Assembly (NCBI GenBank): GCA_041746855.1
Contig: JBGTGG010000347.1
Coordinates: 1-7,199, forward strand
Reading direction: 5' to 3'
From: JBGTGG01 sp041746855
GTDB taxonomy: Bacteria > Bacteroidota > Bacteroidia > Cytophagales > Cyclobacteriaceae
DNA: 7,199 nt
Positions 1 to 5,795 of the stretch are shown here, piece after piece. Each line of letters starts with the position of its first letter. The stretch's first letter is position 1. A program made the translations under genes and the position numbers. The notes under the pieces are model-generated. The model saw only the letters and a program-made list of their open reading frames with translations. It was not told the origin of the DNA and did no database searches.

Positions 1-572
1 TGGGAATTTTCAGGTGTGTTTTTTAGAATGCCCGTGATCTTATACTCTATATCGTCATACATGAGTGAATTGGAGAAAGCTTCGGAAGTGCTTGAAAAAA
101 ACTTTAGTGCTGTTTCTTCTGTAACAAGCATTGAATTCGGATTATCAAGACAGCTTGCACGATCGCCTTGCATTAATTCATAATCGAAAATTTCCAGAAA
201 GGTGCTATCAACAAAAGCCAGGTTTTGTAAAATAAAGCGATCCTCCCCATTAATGATCAACGGGTTGTTTCTGCCCATGAATCGGGTATAGTTTTCCACC
301 TCGGGAAATTCCTTCAAAATATTAGGCCCCATTCCCGGCATGGACAACGCCACCTTCTGTTCGTTGGTACCCGGAAAATTCTGTACCTCATCTAACCGAT
401 AGATGGTTTTATTTTTTGTATGAAAAGCATCAAAACTTTTTTCATCTGCAACAAAAAGATAGATCACCATACAAGCCGCAAGACCAATGGCGAGACTAAA
501 AATGTTAATGAAGGAGTAGAGTGGATTTTGACGAATGTTACGAATGGCGATGTTTAGGTAATTTCTTAGCAT
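1..572 (-). CDS. MacB/FtsX-type ABC transporter permease, N-terminal part (runs off left edge)
   Basis: Reading down from an ATG at 572 gives an open frame of 190 codons with no stop to the window edge. It begins MLRNYLNIAIRNIRQNPLYS, a hallmark start of large Bacteroidota ABC permeases. One membrane segment follows at about residues 21-42, then SFDAFH at 46-51, and an extracytoplasmic domain of the MacB periplasmic-core type with IFDYELMQGD at 128-137 and LVTEETALKFF at 149-159. Members of this family are usually near 800 residues, with FtsX domains in the part missing here. They work with a separate ATPase in export, signalling or stress responses across the inner membrane; the substrate cannot be told. 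The start is supported by the conserved N-terminus directly after ATG. No Shine-Dalgarno sequence is seen, as is usual in this phylum. The 228-base gap upstream, with the lipoprotein terminator in it, suggests separate transcription. Confidence 0.88.
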   Translation of the reverse strand, partial: MLRNYLNIAIRNIRQNPLYSFINIFSLAIGLAACMVIYLFVADEKSFDAFHTKNKTIYRLDEVQNFPGTNEQKVALSMPGMGPNILKEFPEVENYTRFMGRNNPLIINGEDRFILQNLAFVDSTFLEIFDYELMQGDRASCLDNPNSMLVTEETALKFFSSTSEAFSNSLMYDDIEYKITGILKNTPENS

Positions 573-721
573 GAGTAGAGAGGTTTATTAAGGATAAGAT
601 ACTCAGTGCTTGGGAAATAGTTTCAATTGTCGATAAGTATTTTATTTTTTCCTGAAACTTCGTTCGATTACGGACAACTATTATAGACTAGACATAGAAC
701 GCAACCAGTACTTTAGGTAGT

Positions 722-774
722 GAAATAAAAATAAAAGAACGCAATCCCATCGATGATCTGACAGGATTGCGCTC
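722..774 (-). terminator. Rho-independent terminator after the FN3 lipoprotein gene
   Basis: The 8-base arms CGCAATCC (740-747) and GGATTGCG (764-771) pair perfectly around a 16-base loop, with two further pairs possible outside one mismatch. On the minus strand the stem is followed by a T-rich run (736-722, TTTTATTTTTATTT). It starts 27 bases beyond the stop of the lipoprotein gene. The rest of the gap between that gene and the permease (573-721) shows no open frame and no convincing promoter; it presumably contains the permease promoter. Confidence 0.85.
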
Positions 775-800
775 ACCCTCTTCCCTTAGATAATCGGGGA

Positions 801-1187
801 TTAATCAGTAGTGGTTGCGTCTTTTACATTTGAGGCAACGGAAACTGTAGAACCTTTTTTCGCATATAATCGATAGAAGTATTCGGTTTCAGCTGTTAGG
901 TCTGTTACAACAAAGGAGGTACCCGTTACTTCTTTTTTTGAGTAACCAGTAACGGTTGTTGCAAAATCATCCTCAACCGAAACATCAAGTAAATATTTAT
1001 CGGCACCCGTTACTGCTGTCCAGTTTACTTTAAAAGATTCATCCGTGATCTCCGTTGCTTCGCCAAGCGTTGGTGCAGCTAAAGGAGTCGGATCATCATC
1101 ATCTTTACAAGCGCTAAAGATCACAAGGAGCATGAATGCCAACGAGAGCATGGAGAATAATTTTTTACTTCTTTCGAACATTTTCAT
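801..1187 (-). CDS. Small surface lipoprotein with one fibronectin type III domain
   Basis: The 128-residue product starts with a basic stretch and a hydrophobic segment (residues 9-25) ending in a lipobox, FSAC, with the lipidated cysteine at 27. The next residues, KDDDD, fit the acid-rich lipoprotein export signal known from Bacteroidota, which sends lipoproteins through the outer membrane to the cell surface. A proline-containing linker leads to a single fibronectin type III fold at about 36-126, recognised by APTLGEATEITDESFKVNWT, the TGADKYLLDV strand and the TEYFYRLYAK strand. FN3 domains usually bind partners or act as spacers; nothing catalytic is left in the protein. A second ATG lies at 1181 (residue 3), so the start could be six bases shorter. 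The gene lies 183 bases after the LytTR regulator gene and has its own terminator, so it is probably transcribed alone. Ligand and role are unknown. Confidence 0.85.
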   Translation of the reverse strand: MKMFERSKKLFSMLSLAFMLLVIFSACKDDDDPTPLAAPTLGEATEITDESFKVNWTAVTGADKYLLDVSVEDDFATTVTGYSKKEVTGTSFVVTDLTAETEYFYRLYAKKGSTVSVASNVKDATTTD

Positions 1188-1239
1188 TGGTTTAAAAAAT
1201 TAAGTGAGAAATTTGTTTTAATACACGCCTTTGACTCAC

Positions 1240-1254
1240 CCATTTTTAAAATGG
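1240..1254. repeat. 15-base palindrome upstream of the lipoprotein gene
   Basis: CCATTTT-T-AAAATGG is a perfect inverted repeat with a one-base centre, lying 53 bases upstream of the lipoprotein ATG. It could be an operator or simply an A+T-rich coincidence. The remainder of the 1188-1370 gap is A+T-rich. It includes the weak dyad ACATTT-TAT-AAATGT close behind the regulator gene, has no T-tract good enough to call a terminator, and holds no clear TAnnTTTG element. Confidence 0.3.
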
Positions 1255-1370
1255 TTGGAATGAAATTTTGAAATAGTAAGAAATATTTTTTTTATAGAAA
1301 GATTCAGTGGTTTTTATACAATACCGCCAGGCATACACGTTATACTACATTTTATAAATGTGTATTTTAT

Positions 1371-2087
1371 TTACTGATTTTTAATAAGCCTTTCTAAAAT
1401 TTCAGCTTTCTTGTCGCGGCTGATGGGGAGTTTTTTATTGCCGATAATAATTTGATTTCCATCGATGGCGGCAATGGCTTTTACAGAGGCAATGTATGAT
1501 TTGTGAATGCGGATAAAGTGTATGGAGGGCAAGGTCTCTTCAATCGATTTCATTCTGAGAAGCGTTACATACTTTTGTGATGCGGTATGGATCACTACAT
1601 AATTTTCCATTCCTTCCACATATAAAATATCCTGAAAGTGTATCTTTTCAAATCTGAAATCTACTTTCACAAAAAAATAATCCTGTACGGGTGTTACTTC
1701 AGTTGATCCCGTTTTCGATTTTAGAAGGAAGTAGTCCCGCGCTTTGTTCACAGATTTTAGAAAGCGATCAAACGGAAAAGGTTTTACGAGATAATCAATA
1801 ACATCCAGTTCATATCCCTGCAATGCGAAATTTGGATACGCTGTGGTCATCACCACCATCGGAGGCTCTTTTAGCGATTTTAAAAAATCAATACCACTAA
1901 GTTTGGGCATATGGATATCCAGAAACATTAAATCGATTGGTGTTGAAGCAAGTACTTTATTTCCTTCGAGGGCATCTTCACATACTGCAACAACTTCAAG
2001 AAAATCTATATCTTTTATAAACATGAGTAGCCCTTCCCGCGCCAAAGGTTCATCTTCAACAATCATGGTTTTTATTTTCAGGCTCAT
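1371..2087 (-). CDS. LytTR-family response regulator
   Basis: The 238-residue cytoplasmic protein has a receiver domain (about residues 6-122) followed by a LytTR DNA-binding domain (about 138-236). In the receiver the acidic pair is E11-D12, the phospho-acceptor is D57 in LMFLDIHMP, the switch threonine is at 81 or 82 (MTTAYP), and the conserved lysine is K102 in YLVKPF. In the LytTR domain, ILYVEGMENYVVIHT (154-168) and FIRIHKSYIAS (191-201) are the family signatures. All key residues are present, so it should be functional. Its ATG overlaps the stop of the upstream kinase gene as ATGA, indicating translational coupling and a matched pair. LytTR domains bind tandem 9-base direct repeats, and two such pairs lie in the control region upstream of the kinase (3153-3182 and 3231-3260), which makes autoregulation likely. 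Confidence 0.95.
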   Translation of the reverse strand: MSLKIKTMIVEDEPLAREGLLMFIKDIDFLEVVAVCEDALEGNKVLASTPIDLMFLDIHMPKLSGIDFLKSLKEPPMVVMTTAYPNFALQGYELDVIDYLVKPFPFDRFLKSVNKARDYFLLKSKTGSTEVTPVQDYFFVKVDFRFEKIHFQDILYVEGMENYVVIHTASQKYVTLLRMKSIEETLPSIHFIRIHKSYIASVKAIAAIDGNQIIIGNKKLPISRDKKAEILERLIKNQ

Positions 2088-3112
2088 GATACGGGAATGG
2101 TTAAGGTTGTGCGATAGTAATCTTTCTTTTTCTCAATCGTTAATATATGCGTATCGGAGTATAGAATGTCCAATCTTCTTTTTAGATTTTTAAGCCCGAT
2201 TCCACCAATACTTGCCGAAGGTTCGTCATCAATGGTGTTATAGAATGACGCTTTTAATTCTCCATTCTCACGTGCAAGTGTTGCTTCTATTTTATTGTGG
2301 TCGTGATGGGAAACATGCTTGAAGGTATTCTCCAGCAACGGCATCAGCAGAAAGGGAGCAATCTGAAAACCGTGCAGGTTATTATCCAACGATAACTCAA
2401 ATTTTACCTTTTCACCCCTTCTCAATTTCTCAAGTTCAATATAGTTTTTAATATACTCCAGTTCTTGCTCAATGGAGATAAGGTTGTCGGATGTTTCATA
2501 CAATTGAAAGCGCAGTAAATCTGAAAGCTTAATTAATGTTTCCGCAGCTTTTTCAGGGTCTTTCCGAATAAGGATGTAAACACTATTGATGGTGTTAAAA
2601 AGAAAGTGTGGATTTACTTGTGCCTTTAGGTATTGTAATTCCGATTCAACCCGCTGTTGTTCTACCAGCTTATTTTGACGGTCGGCACGCATTTTATCAA
2701 CAAAAAACTTTGCTCCGCACAGCAAGCCTGTCATCATGGTAGTGGACATAAATGCCATCCAAAAATAACCCCCAGCCCCTATTGATATCGCCTCGGGTAT
2801 ATTTTTGAAGGTAAAGTATAAACTAAAAGCAAGGCCAATGCTCAGCAGCACCATACTTCCCATTGAAAGACCTACAAATAATATGTATTTTCTTTTGAGG
2901 AGAAAATTCGGAATGAGATAATAGGCCGTTAGATAAAAGGCAATTGCGTTAAATATAAAGTATTGAAAAATTACCCATACCAACATTTTAAAGGGGTACA
3001 TATTGTAATAGGGGATCATCCAAAATCCAAAGTACCCAATCCAAAATAAGATGTGGTGTGCTTTATAGCGATAGAGTTTTTTCCAAATACCAGTCGACTG
3101 ATTCATACGCAT
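2084..3112 (-). CDS. LytS/YehU-type sensor histidine kinase
   Basis: The 342-residue protein has four predicted membrane segments (about 18-35, 44-66, 76-100, 115-136) with short loops and no large extracellular sensor domain, then a short coiled linker (about 138-165). Next is the His_kinase domain of the LytS class, with phospho-accepting H169 in NPHFLFNTINS, and an ATP-binding part with the N box LLMPLLENTFKH (255-266) and the G box GGIGLKNLKRRL (303-314). It should autophosphorylate on H169 and pass the phosphate to D57 of the LytTR regulator encoded directly after it with a 4-base overlap. The signal is unknown; with so little outside the membrane it may sense membrane state or a hydrophobic compound. 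The start is uncertain between ATG at 3112 and ATG at 3106 (residue 3), because a candidate promoter ends right at the first of these. Confidence 0.95.
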   Translation of the reverse strand: MRMNQSTGIWKKLYRYKAHHILFWIGYFGFWMIPYYNMYPFKMLVWVIFQYFIFNAIAFYLTAYYLIPNFLLKRKYILFVGLSMGSMVLLSIGLAFSLYFTFKNIPEAISIGAGGYFWMAFMSTTMMTGLLCGAKFFVDKMRADRQNKLVEQQRVESELQYLKAQVNPHFLFNTINSVYILIRKDPEKAAETLIKLSDLLRFQLYETSDNLISIEQELEYIKNYIELEKLRRGEKVKFELSLDNNLHGFQIAPFLLMPLLENTFKHVSHHDHNKIEATLARENGELKASFYNTIDDEPSASIGGIGLKNLKRRLDILYSDTHILTIEKKKDYYRTTLTIPVS

Positions 3113-3143
3113 TAAAAGTACCGCGAAAGAGGGTTTTATTCAA
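3113..3143 (-). promoter_or_regulatory. Candidate promoter of the kinase-regulator operon
   Basis: On the minus strand TTG (3143-3141) is followed after 20 bases by TACTTTTA (3120-3113), which matches seven of eight bases of the Bacteroidota -7 element TAnnTTTG. Transcription would start around 3109, inside the annotated first codons, which favours translation from the ATG at 3106 with almost no leader. The tandem LytTR-like repeats end 9 bases upstream of the TTG. This is an inference from consensus only. Confidence 0.35.
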
Positions 3144-3152
3144 GCGTCATTG

Positions 3153-3182
3153 ACAAACGGTAGGGTTTTATTGATGAAATGA
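3153..3182 (-). promoter_or_regulatory. Candidate LytTR binding site facing the kinase operon
   Basis: On the minus strand TCATTTCAT (3182-3174) and ACCGTTTGT (3161-3153) lie as direct repeats with a 12-base gap, a 21-base period. Against the published LytTR consensus [TA][AC][CA]GTTN[AG][TG], the second matches at all nine positions and the first at eight. The site lies 41-70 bases upstream of the kinase ATG at 3112, just before a candidate -33 element. This suggests autoregulation by the LytTR protein encoded in the same operon. Confidence 0.5.
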
Positions 3183-3230
3183 AAATCCGATCATCGTTTT
3201 ACCCGGAAAGGATAACGATAAGGTATTTGT

Positions 3231-3260
3231 GCAGTTGATCAACTTATTAATACGGTTGGT
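3231..3260 (+). promoter_or_regulatory. Candidate LytTR binding site facing the alpha/beta hydrolase gene
   Basis: GCAGTTGAT (3231-3239) and ACGGTTGGT (3252-3260) are direct repeats with a 12-base gap and 21-base period. Each matches eight of nine positions of the LytTR consensus. Similarity extends past the nine bases, with CA or CAA following each copy. The first copy is part of a perfect 12-base palindrome, AGTTGATCAACT (3233-3244), which could alternatively be an operator for an unrelated dimeric protein. The pair ends 11 bases before a candidate -33 element of the hydrolase gene, a position suited to activation. Confidence 0.5.
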
Positions 3261-3271
3261 CAATATAATTA

Positions 3272-3300
3272 TTGATGCTGGCATTCATCCAGCACTTTTG
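3272..3300 (+). promoter_or_regulatory. Candidate promoter of the alpha/beta hydrolase gene, with a dyad in its spacer
   Basis: TTG (3272-3274) is followed after 18 bases by CACTTTTG (3293-3300), a seven-of-eight match to TAnnTTTG. Transcription would begin near 3304, giving a leader of about 26 bases. The spacer contains a perfect 6-base inverted repeat, TGCTGG (3276-3281) and CCAGCA (3289-3294), around a 7-base centre. This dyad could be an operator for a repressor; it lacks the T-tract of a terminator. Confidence 0.4.
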
Positions 3301-3329
3301 AGCATGTTTAATTCAAATCGAAAGAAATT

Positions 3330-4211
3330 ATGAAAAAGCTATTCTCATTACCGGTAATCGGATTATTGGCCACCATGTTATTCGCATATGGTGTGGCGAG
3401 CGCACAAACGTATTTTACAGTAGAAGTAAAAGGCAAGGGCCAGCCCATGATTTTGATCCATGGCTTGTTTTGCAATGGCGAAGTTTGGAAAGAAACAGTT
3501 GAGCATTATCAGGATAAATATGAATGTCACATTCTCACCTTGGCGGGATTTGGTGGGAATGCTCCTAAGCTTTCTGAAAATTTCCTAGAGCAAGTGAAAG
3601 ACGATGTGATTGGTTATGCGAAGAGCAAGAAAATGAAGCAGCCCGTGATTATGGGACATAGCATGGGTGGATTTATTTCTTTTTGGGCAGCGGCAAGCGC
3701 TCCTGACCTTTTCGAAAAAGTGATTGCTGTAGATGGATTACCGTTTATGCCCGAAATTCAAATGCCTGGGGCAACATCCGAATCGATGAAAGGTATGGCG
3801 GAAGGTGTTCGGTCACAAATGAAAAACCAAACCCCTGAACAAACCAGACAAAATCAGGGTATGTATTTACAAAACATGATCATTTCCAAAGAACGCATTG
3901 AACAGGTTACTGAAATTGCGACCAAAGCCGATGTTGCCACACAAGCTGAAGTGATGTATGAAATGTTTACGATTGACTTGCGGGAGAAAATAGCAGCAAT
4001 AAAAAGTCCGGTTCTTTTATTAGGTGCGTGGGCTGCTTATAGCCAATACGGAGTGACGCGCGATACTGCGATGGCCGGCTACTCCCGACAAGTAAAAAAT
4101 ATTTCAAATTGTGAAGTAGCATTGAATGACACGGCCAGACACTTTATTTTTTATGATGATCCGGAATGGTTTTACAATAAAGTTGATACGTTCTTAAATA
4201 AGGAGATGTAA
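3330..4211 (+). CDS. Secreted alpha/beta hydrolase
   Basis: The 293-residue protein begins with a typical Sec signal peptide (basic MKK, hydrophobic core, likely cleavage after ASA near residue 25), so the mature enzyme acts in the periplasm or outside. The alpha/beta hydrolase fold shows in MILIHGLFCNG (40-50), with the HG oxyanion motif, in the nucleophile elbow GHSMGG (109-114, serine 111), and in the catalytic histidine H271 in TARHFIFYDDP. The usual acid after strand seven is absent (LLLGAWAAY, 230-237); D135 in VIAVDGLP, after strand six, could replace it, as in some lipases and dehalogenases. The substrate, an ester or similar small molecule, is not identifiable. The gene diverges from the kinase operon, and LytTR-like repeats precede its candidate promoter, so it may be a direct target of that system. 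A hairpin terminator follows. Confidence 0.88.
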   Translation: MKKLFSLPVIGLLATMLFAYGVASAQTYFTVEVKGKGQPMILIHGLFCNGEVWKETVEHYQDKYECHILTLAGFGGNAPKLSENFLEQVKDDVIGYAKSKKMKQPVIMGHSMGGFISFWAAASAPDLFEKVIAVDGLPFMPEIQMPGATSESMKGMAEGVRSQMKNQTPEQTRQNQGMYLQNMIISKERIEQVTEIATKADVATQAEVMYEMFTIDLREKIAAIKSPVLLLGAWAAYSQYGVTRDTAMAGYSRQVKNISNCEVALNDTARHFIFYDDPEWFYNKVDTFLNKEM

Positions 4212-4231
4212 GCCAGGTTTTTGGTTTATGA

Positions 4232-4270
4232 AAATAGCCCGCACATTTAATATGCGGGCTATTTGTGTTT
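4232..4270 (+). terminator. Strong hairpin terminator after the alpha/beta hydrolase gene
   Basis: The 12-base arms AAATAGCCCGCA (4232-4243) and TGCGGGCTATTT (4253-4264) pair perfectly around a 9-base loop, with a G+C core. T-rich sequence follows (TATTTGTGTTT). It lies 20 bases beyond the hydrolase stop. The symmetry would also let it work on the minus strand, but no minus-strand gene ends here. Confidence 0.85.
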
Positions 4271-4302
4271 GGAACAAGGCGAATAAAAAATGGTTATATT
4301 AG
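4269..4302 (+). promoter_or_regulatory. Weak candidate promoter of the esterase gene
   Basis: TTG (4269-4271) and TATATTAG (4295-4302, seven of eight against TAnnTTTG) are separated by 23 bases, at the long end of the range seen in Bacteroidota. The terminator just upstream means the esterase gene needs a promoter in this short stretch, which is the main argument for it. Confidence 0.3.
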
Positions 4303-4321
4303 AATCTTAAAATGATAAACT

Positions 4322-5182
4322 ATGTTTAAACTTTTTCTTGCCTCCCTATACGTTCTTGTGTGTTCTTCAGCTATAGGCCAAACTGGAAAAGTGTTTGATA
4401 ACCTGACGGTGAAAAGCACCATCTTAAAAAGCGACCGCAAGTTTGCCATTTATTTGCCTCCGGATTATGAGACTTCCCAACGCAGTTATCCGGTGTTATA
4501 CTTATTGCACGGAGCGGGCGATGATCAAACCGGTTGGGTTCAATTTGGTGAAGTGTTGCGCATCACGGATCAGGCCATTAAAGATGGAACGGCAACGCCC
4601 ATGATTATTGTGATGCCGGACGCCAACACCGGAAAGCGTGGATACTTTAATGACATTAGTGGAAAGTGGAAGTATGAAGATTTCTTTTTCGATGAACTGA
4701 TGCCCCATGTTGAGAAGACCTATCGTATAAAAGGTGAAAAAAGATTTCGCGCCATTGCGGGGCTTTCAATGGGCGGAGGAGGAAGTTTTATGTATGCATT
4801 GCATCGCCCTGATTTATTTTCTTCGGCTTGTCCGTTAAGCGCGTATATCGGCCCACTTACCGTGGATGATATGACCGCCAGGTTAAAAAGGGAAGGTGAG
4901 ACATACGATGAGAAAGCTGTTCAACCGTATTTTGAAAAACACAATGCACTTTCCTTGATCAATAGCATGGATGCAAAAGATATAAAATCTGTGCGTTGGT
5001 TTATCGACTGTGGTGATGATGATTTTTTATATGAAGGAAATAGTTTGGTGCATATTGCAATGAAGAAAAAAGAAATACCACACGAATTCCGAATTCGTGA
5101 TGGCGCACACAACTGGACGTACTGGCGGGAATCCTTGCCGGTGGTGCTGGGTTTTGTGTCGGATGCGTTTCATCAGTATTGA
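4322..5182 (+). CDS. Secreted esterase of the esterase D / feruloyl esterase-like family
   Basis: The 286-residue protein starts with a signal peptide (hydrophobic residues about 3-17, likely cut before Q20), placing it outside the cytoplasm. The body fits the putative esterase family that includes S-formylglutathione hydrolase and the feruloyl esterases of xylanases. Seen are RKFAIYLPPDY (39-49), YPVLYLLHGAGDD (56-68) with the oxyanion-side HG, MIIVMPDAN (94-102), the nucleophile elbow GLSMGG (147-152, serine 149), an acid candidate in DCGDDDFLYEG (D232-D234), and the catalytic histidine H263 in DGAHNWTYWRE. The triad looks complete and the length is normal for a single-domain member. Likely substrates are acyl esters on carbohydrates or small molecules; specificity cannot be read. 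It follows the other secreted hydrolase on the same strand, but a strong terminator separates them, so shared expression is not implied. Confidence 0.9.
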   Translation: MFKLFLASLYVLVCSSAIGQTGKVFDNLTVKSTILKSDRKFAIYLPPDYETSQRSYPVLYLLHGAGDDQTGWVQFGEVLRITDQAIKDGTATPMIIVMPDANTGKRGYFNDISGKWKYEDFFFDELMPHVEKTYRIKGEKRFRAIAGLSMGGGGSFMYALHRPDLFSSACPLSAYIGPLTVDDMTARLKREGETYDEKAVQPYFEKHNALSLINSMDAKDIKSVRWFIDCGDDDFLYEGNSLVHIAMKKKEIPHEFRIRDGAHNWTYWRESLPVVLGFVSDAFHQY

Positions 5183-5299
5183 TTGGAGGATGTTGATCAG
5201 TTATGAGGATTTTTTGAGCCTAAAGTATATGTTAGAAACACTCATAATACGTATGCAAAGAATTTGTAATGCATTAAGGAAGAATTAAACGAAATAAAT

Positions 5300-5521
5300 A
5301 TGAGCGAGTTTGTAAGACTATTGACTAGTAGTTCAATAATTATAAATAGGATTGCTTCTATTCTAGAGCAAAAAGATATTCCGGTATTAATTAAAGACAA
5401 TACTGAATCAGCGAGATTAGCTGGTTTTGGAGCATCACAAGATGACGTAGATATATATGTTAATAAGTCTGACTTTGAGAAAGCTCAGAAAGCTATTCAA
5501 GTGTTGGAGGAAGAAGATTAG
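5300..5521 (+). CDS. DUF2007-type small protein (putative signal transducing protein family)
   Basis: The 73-residue cytoplasmic protein resembles the DUF2007 family. Members have a small ferredoxin-like fold, with a strand-helix start that here reads VRLLTSSSIIINRIASILEQKDIPVLIKD. A middle GFGASQDDVDIYV segment and a helix, DFEKAQKAIQVLEEE, follow. The family is named a putative signal transducer, but no biochemical role is established. There is no signal peptide or membrane segment. It stands alone, 117 bases after the esterase gene and 274 before the SDR gene, and is more A+T-rich than the genes to its left. The only ATG in frame near the start is the one chosen. No convincing promoter or terminator was found between it and the esterase gene. 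Confidence 0.75.
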   Translation: MSEFVRLLTSSSIIINRIASILEQKDIPVLIKDNTESARLAGFGASQDDVDIYVNKSDFEKAQKAIQVLEEED

Positions 5522-5540
5522 ATAAAAAAGATTGAGAATT

Positions 5541-5563
5541 CCTGACCGTGCTGTCAGGTCTTT
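5541..5563 (+). terminator. Possible weak terminator after the DUF2007 gene
   Basis: CCTGAC (5541-5546) and GTCAGG (5553-5558) form a perfect 6-base stem with a 6-base loop, 19 bases beyond the stop. Only TCTTTC follows instead of a proper T-tract, so termination would be inefficient, or the dyad may do something else. Confidence 0.4.
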
Positions 5564-5715
5564 CGAACTGACATTGAATAAAATTTAACGTTAGCAATTA
5601 TGGGAAATAGGCAATTGCGTATATTCGGATGTTACCTGCAAGGCTAACAAACTACCGTACAGACATCAGCGGAATTACAAAGCGAATAAACCAAGCCTAC
5701 CCACATCCCAAAAAA
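5564..5715. other. Non-coding stretch between the DUF2007 and SDR genes
   Basis: No open frame or RNA gene is recognisable here. It contains GTTAGC (5590-5595) and its inverted copy GCTAAC (5643-5648), and between them the palindrome GCAATTGC (5611-5618). The arms are spaced like the ends of a recombination site, but their order is wrong for an integron attC. The composition is a little richer in G+C than the SDR gene that follows. Its role is unknown. Confidence 0.3.
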
Positions 5716-5744
5716 TTGACTAAGACAAAAGTTGTTTTGACTAA
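5716..5744 (+). promoter_or_regulatory. Exact direct repeat with 21-base period, candidate AraC-type operator
   Basis: TTGACTAA occurs at 5716-5723 and again at 5737-5744, with a 13-base gap, so the copies lie on the same face of the helix two turns apart. This matches the half-site period of AraC-family activators. The second copy ends where the -33 element should be for the -7 box at 5766-5773. The AraC-family gene encoded after the SDR is the natural candidate to bind it. Confidence 0.45.
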
Positions 5745-5765
5745 ATCTGTTTTTGAAAGTCGTTG

Positions 5766-5773
5766 TAATTTTA
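5766..5773 (+). promoter_or_regulatory. Candidate -7 element of the SDR-AraC operon
   Basis: TAATTTTA matches seven of eight bases of TAnnTTTG. No TTG lies at a suitable distance upstream (the nearest give spacers of 10 or 26 bases), which fits a promoter that depends on an activator. Transcription would start near 5777, about 18 bases before the ATG. Confidence 0.4.
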
Positions 5774-5795
5774 CATCATATAAAAAGACAAAAAA

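Noticed and set aside
1843..2193. Open frame of 116 codons on the plus strand
   Set aside because: It lies entirely opposite the response regulator and kinase genes, whose domains are complete; its translation is serine-rich and low in recognisable structure, typical of an antisense shadow.
4502..5112. Two short minus-strand open frames within the esterase gene
   Set aside because: They are antisense to a complete esterase with an intact triad and have no start signals or recognisable domains.
5191..5236. LytTR-like 9-mers upstream of the DUF2007 gene
   Set aside because: TCAGTTATG matches 8 of 9, but the neighbouring partial matches are at spacings of 6 and 31 bases rather than 21-22; isolated matches to such a degenerate consensus are common.
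5097..5288. Open frame of 63 codons crossing the esterase stop
   Set aside because: Nearly half of it is the esterase gene in another frame, and the rest is intergenic with no recognisable protein; the esterase catalytic histidine in this stretch confirms the other frame.
5590..5648. Integron attC site suggested by the GTTAGC and GCTAAC arms
   Set aside because: In attC the AAC-ending arm comes first and the GTT-starting arm last. Here the order is reversed on both strands, neither arm fits RYYYAAC/GTTRRRY exactly, and no integrase or cassette array is visible.
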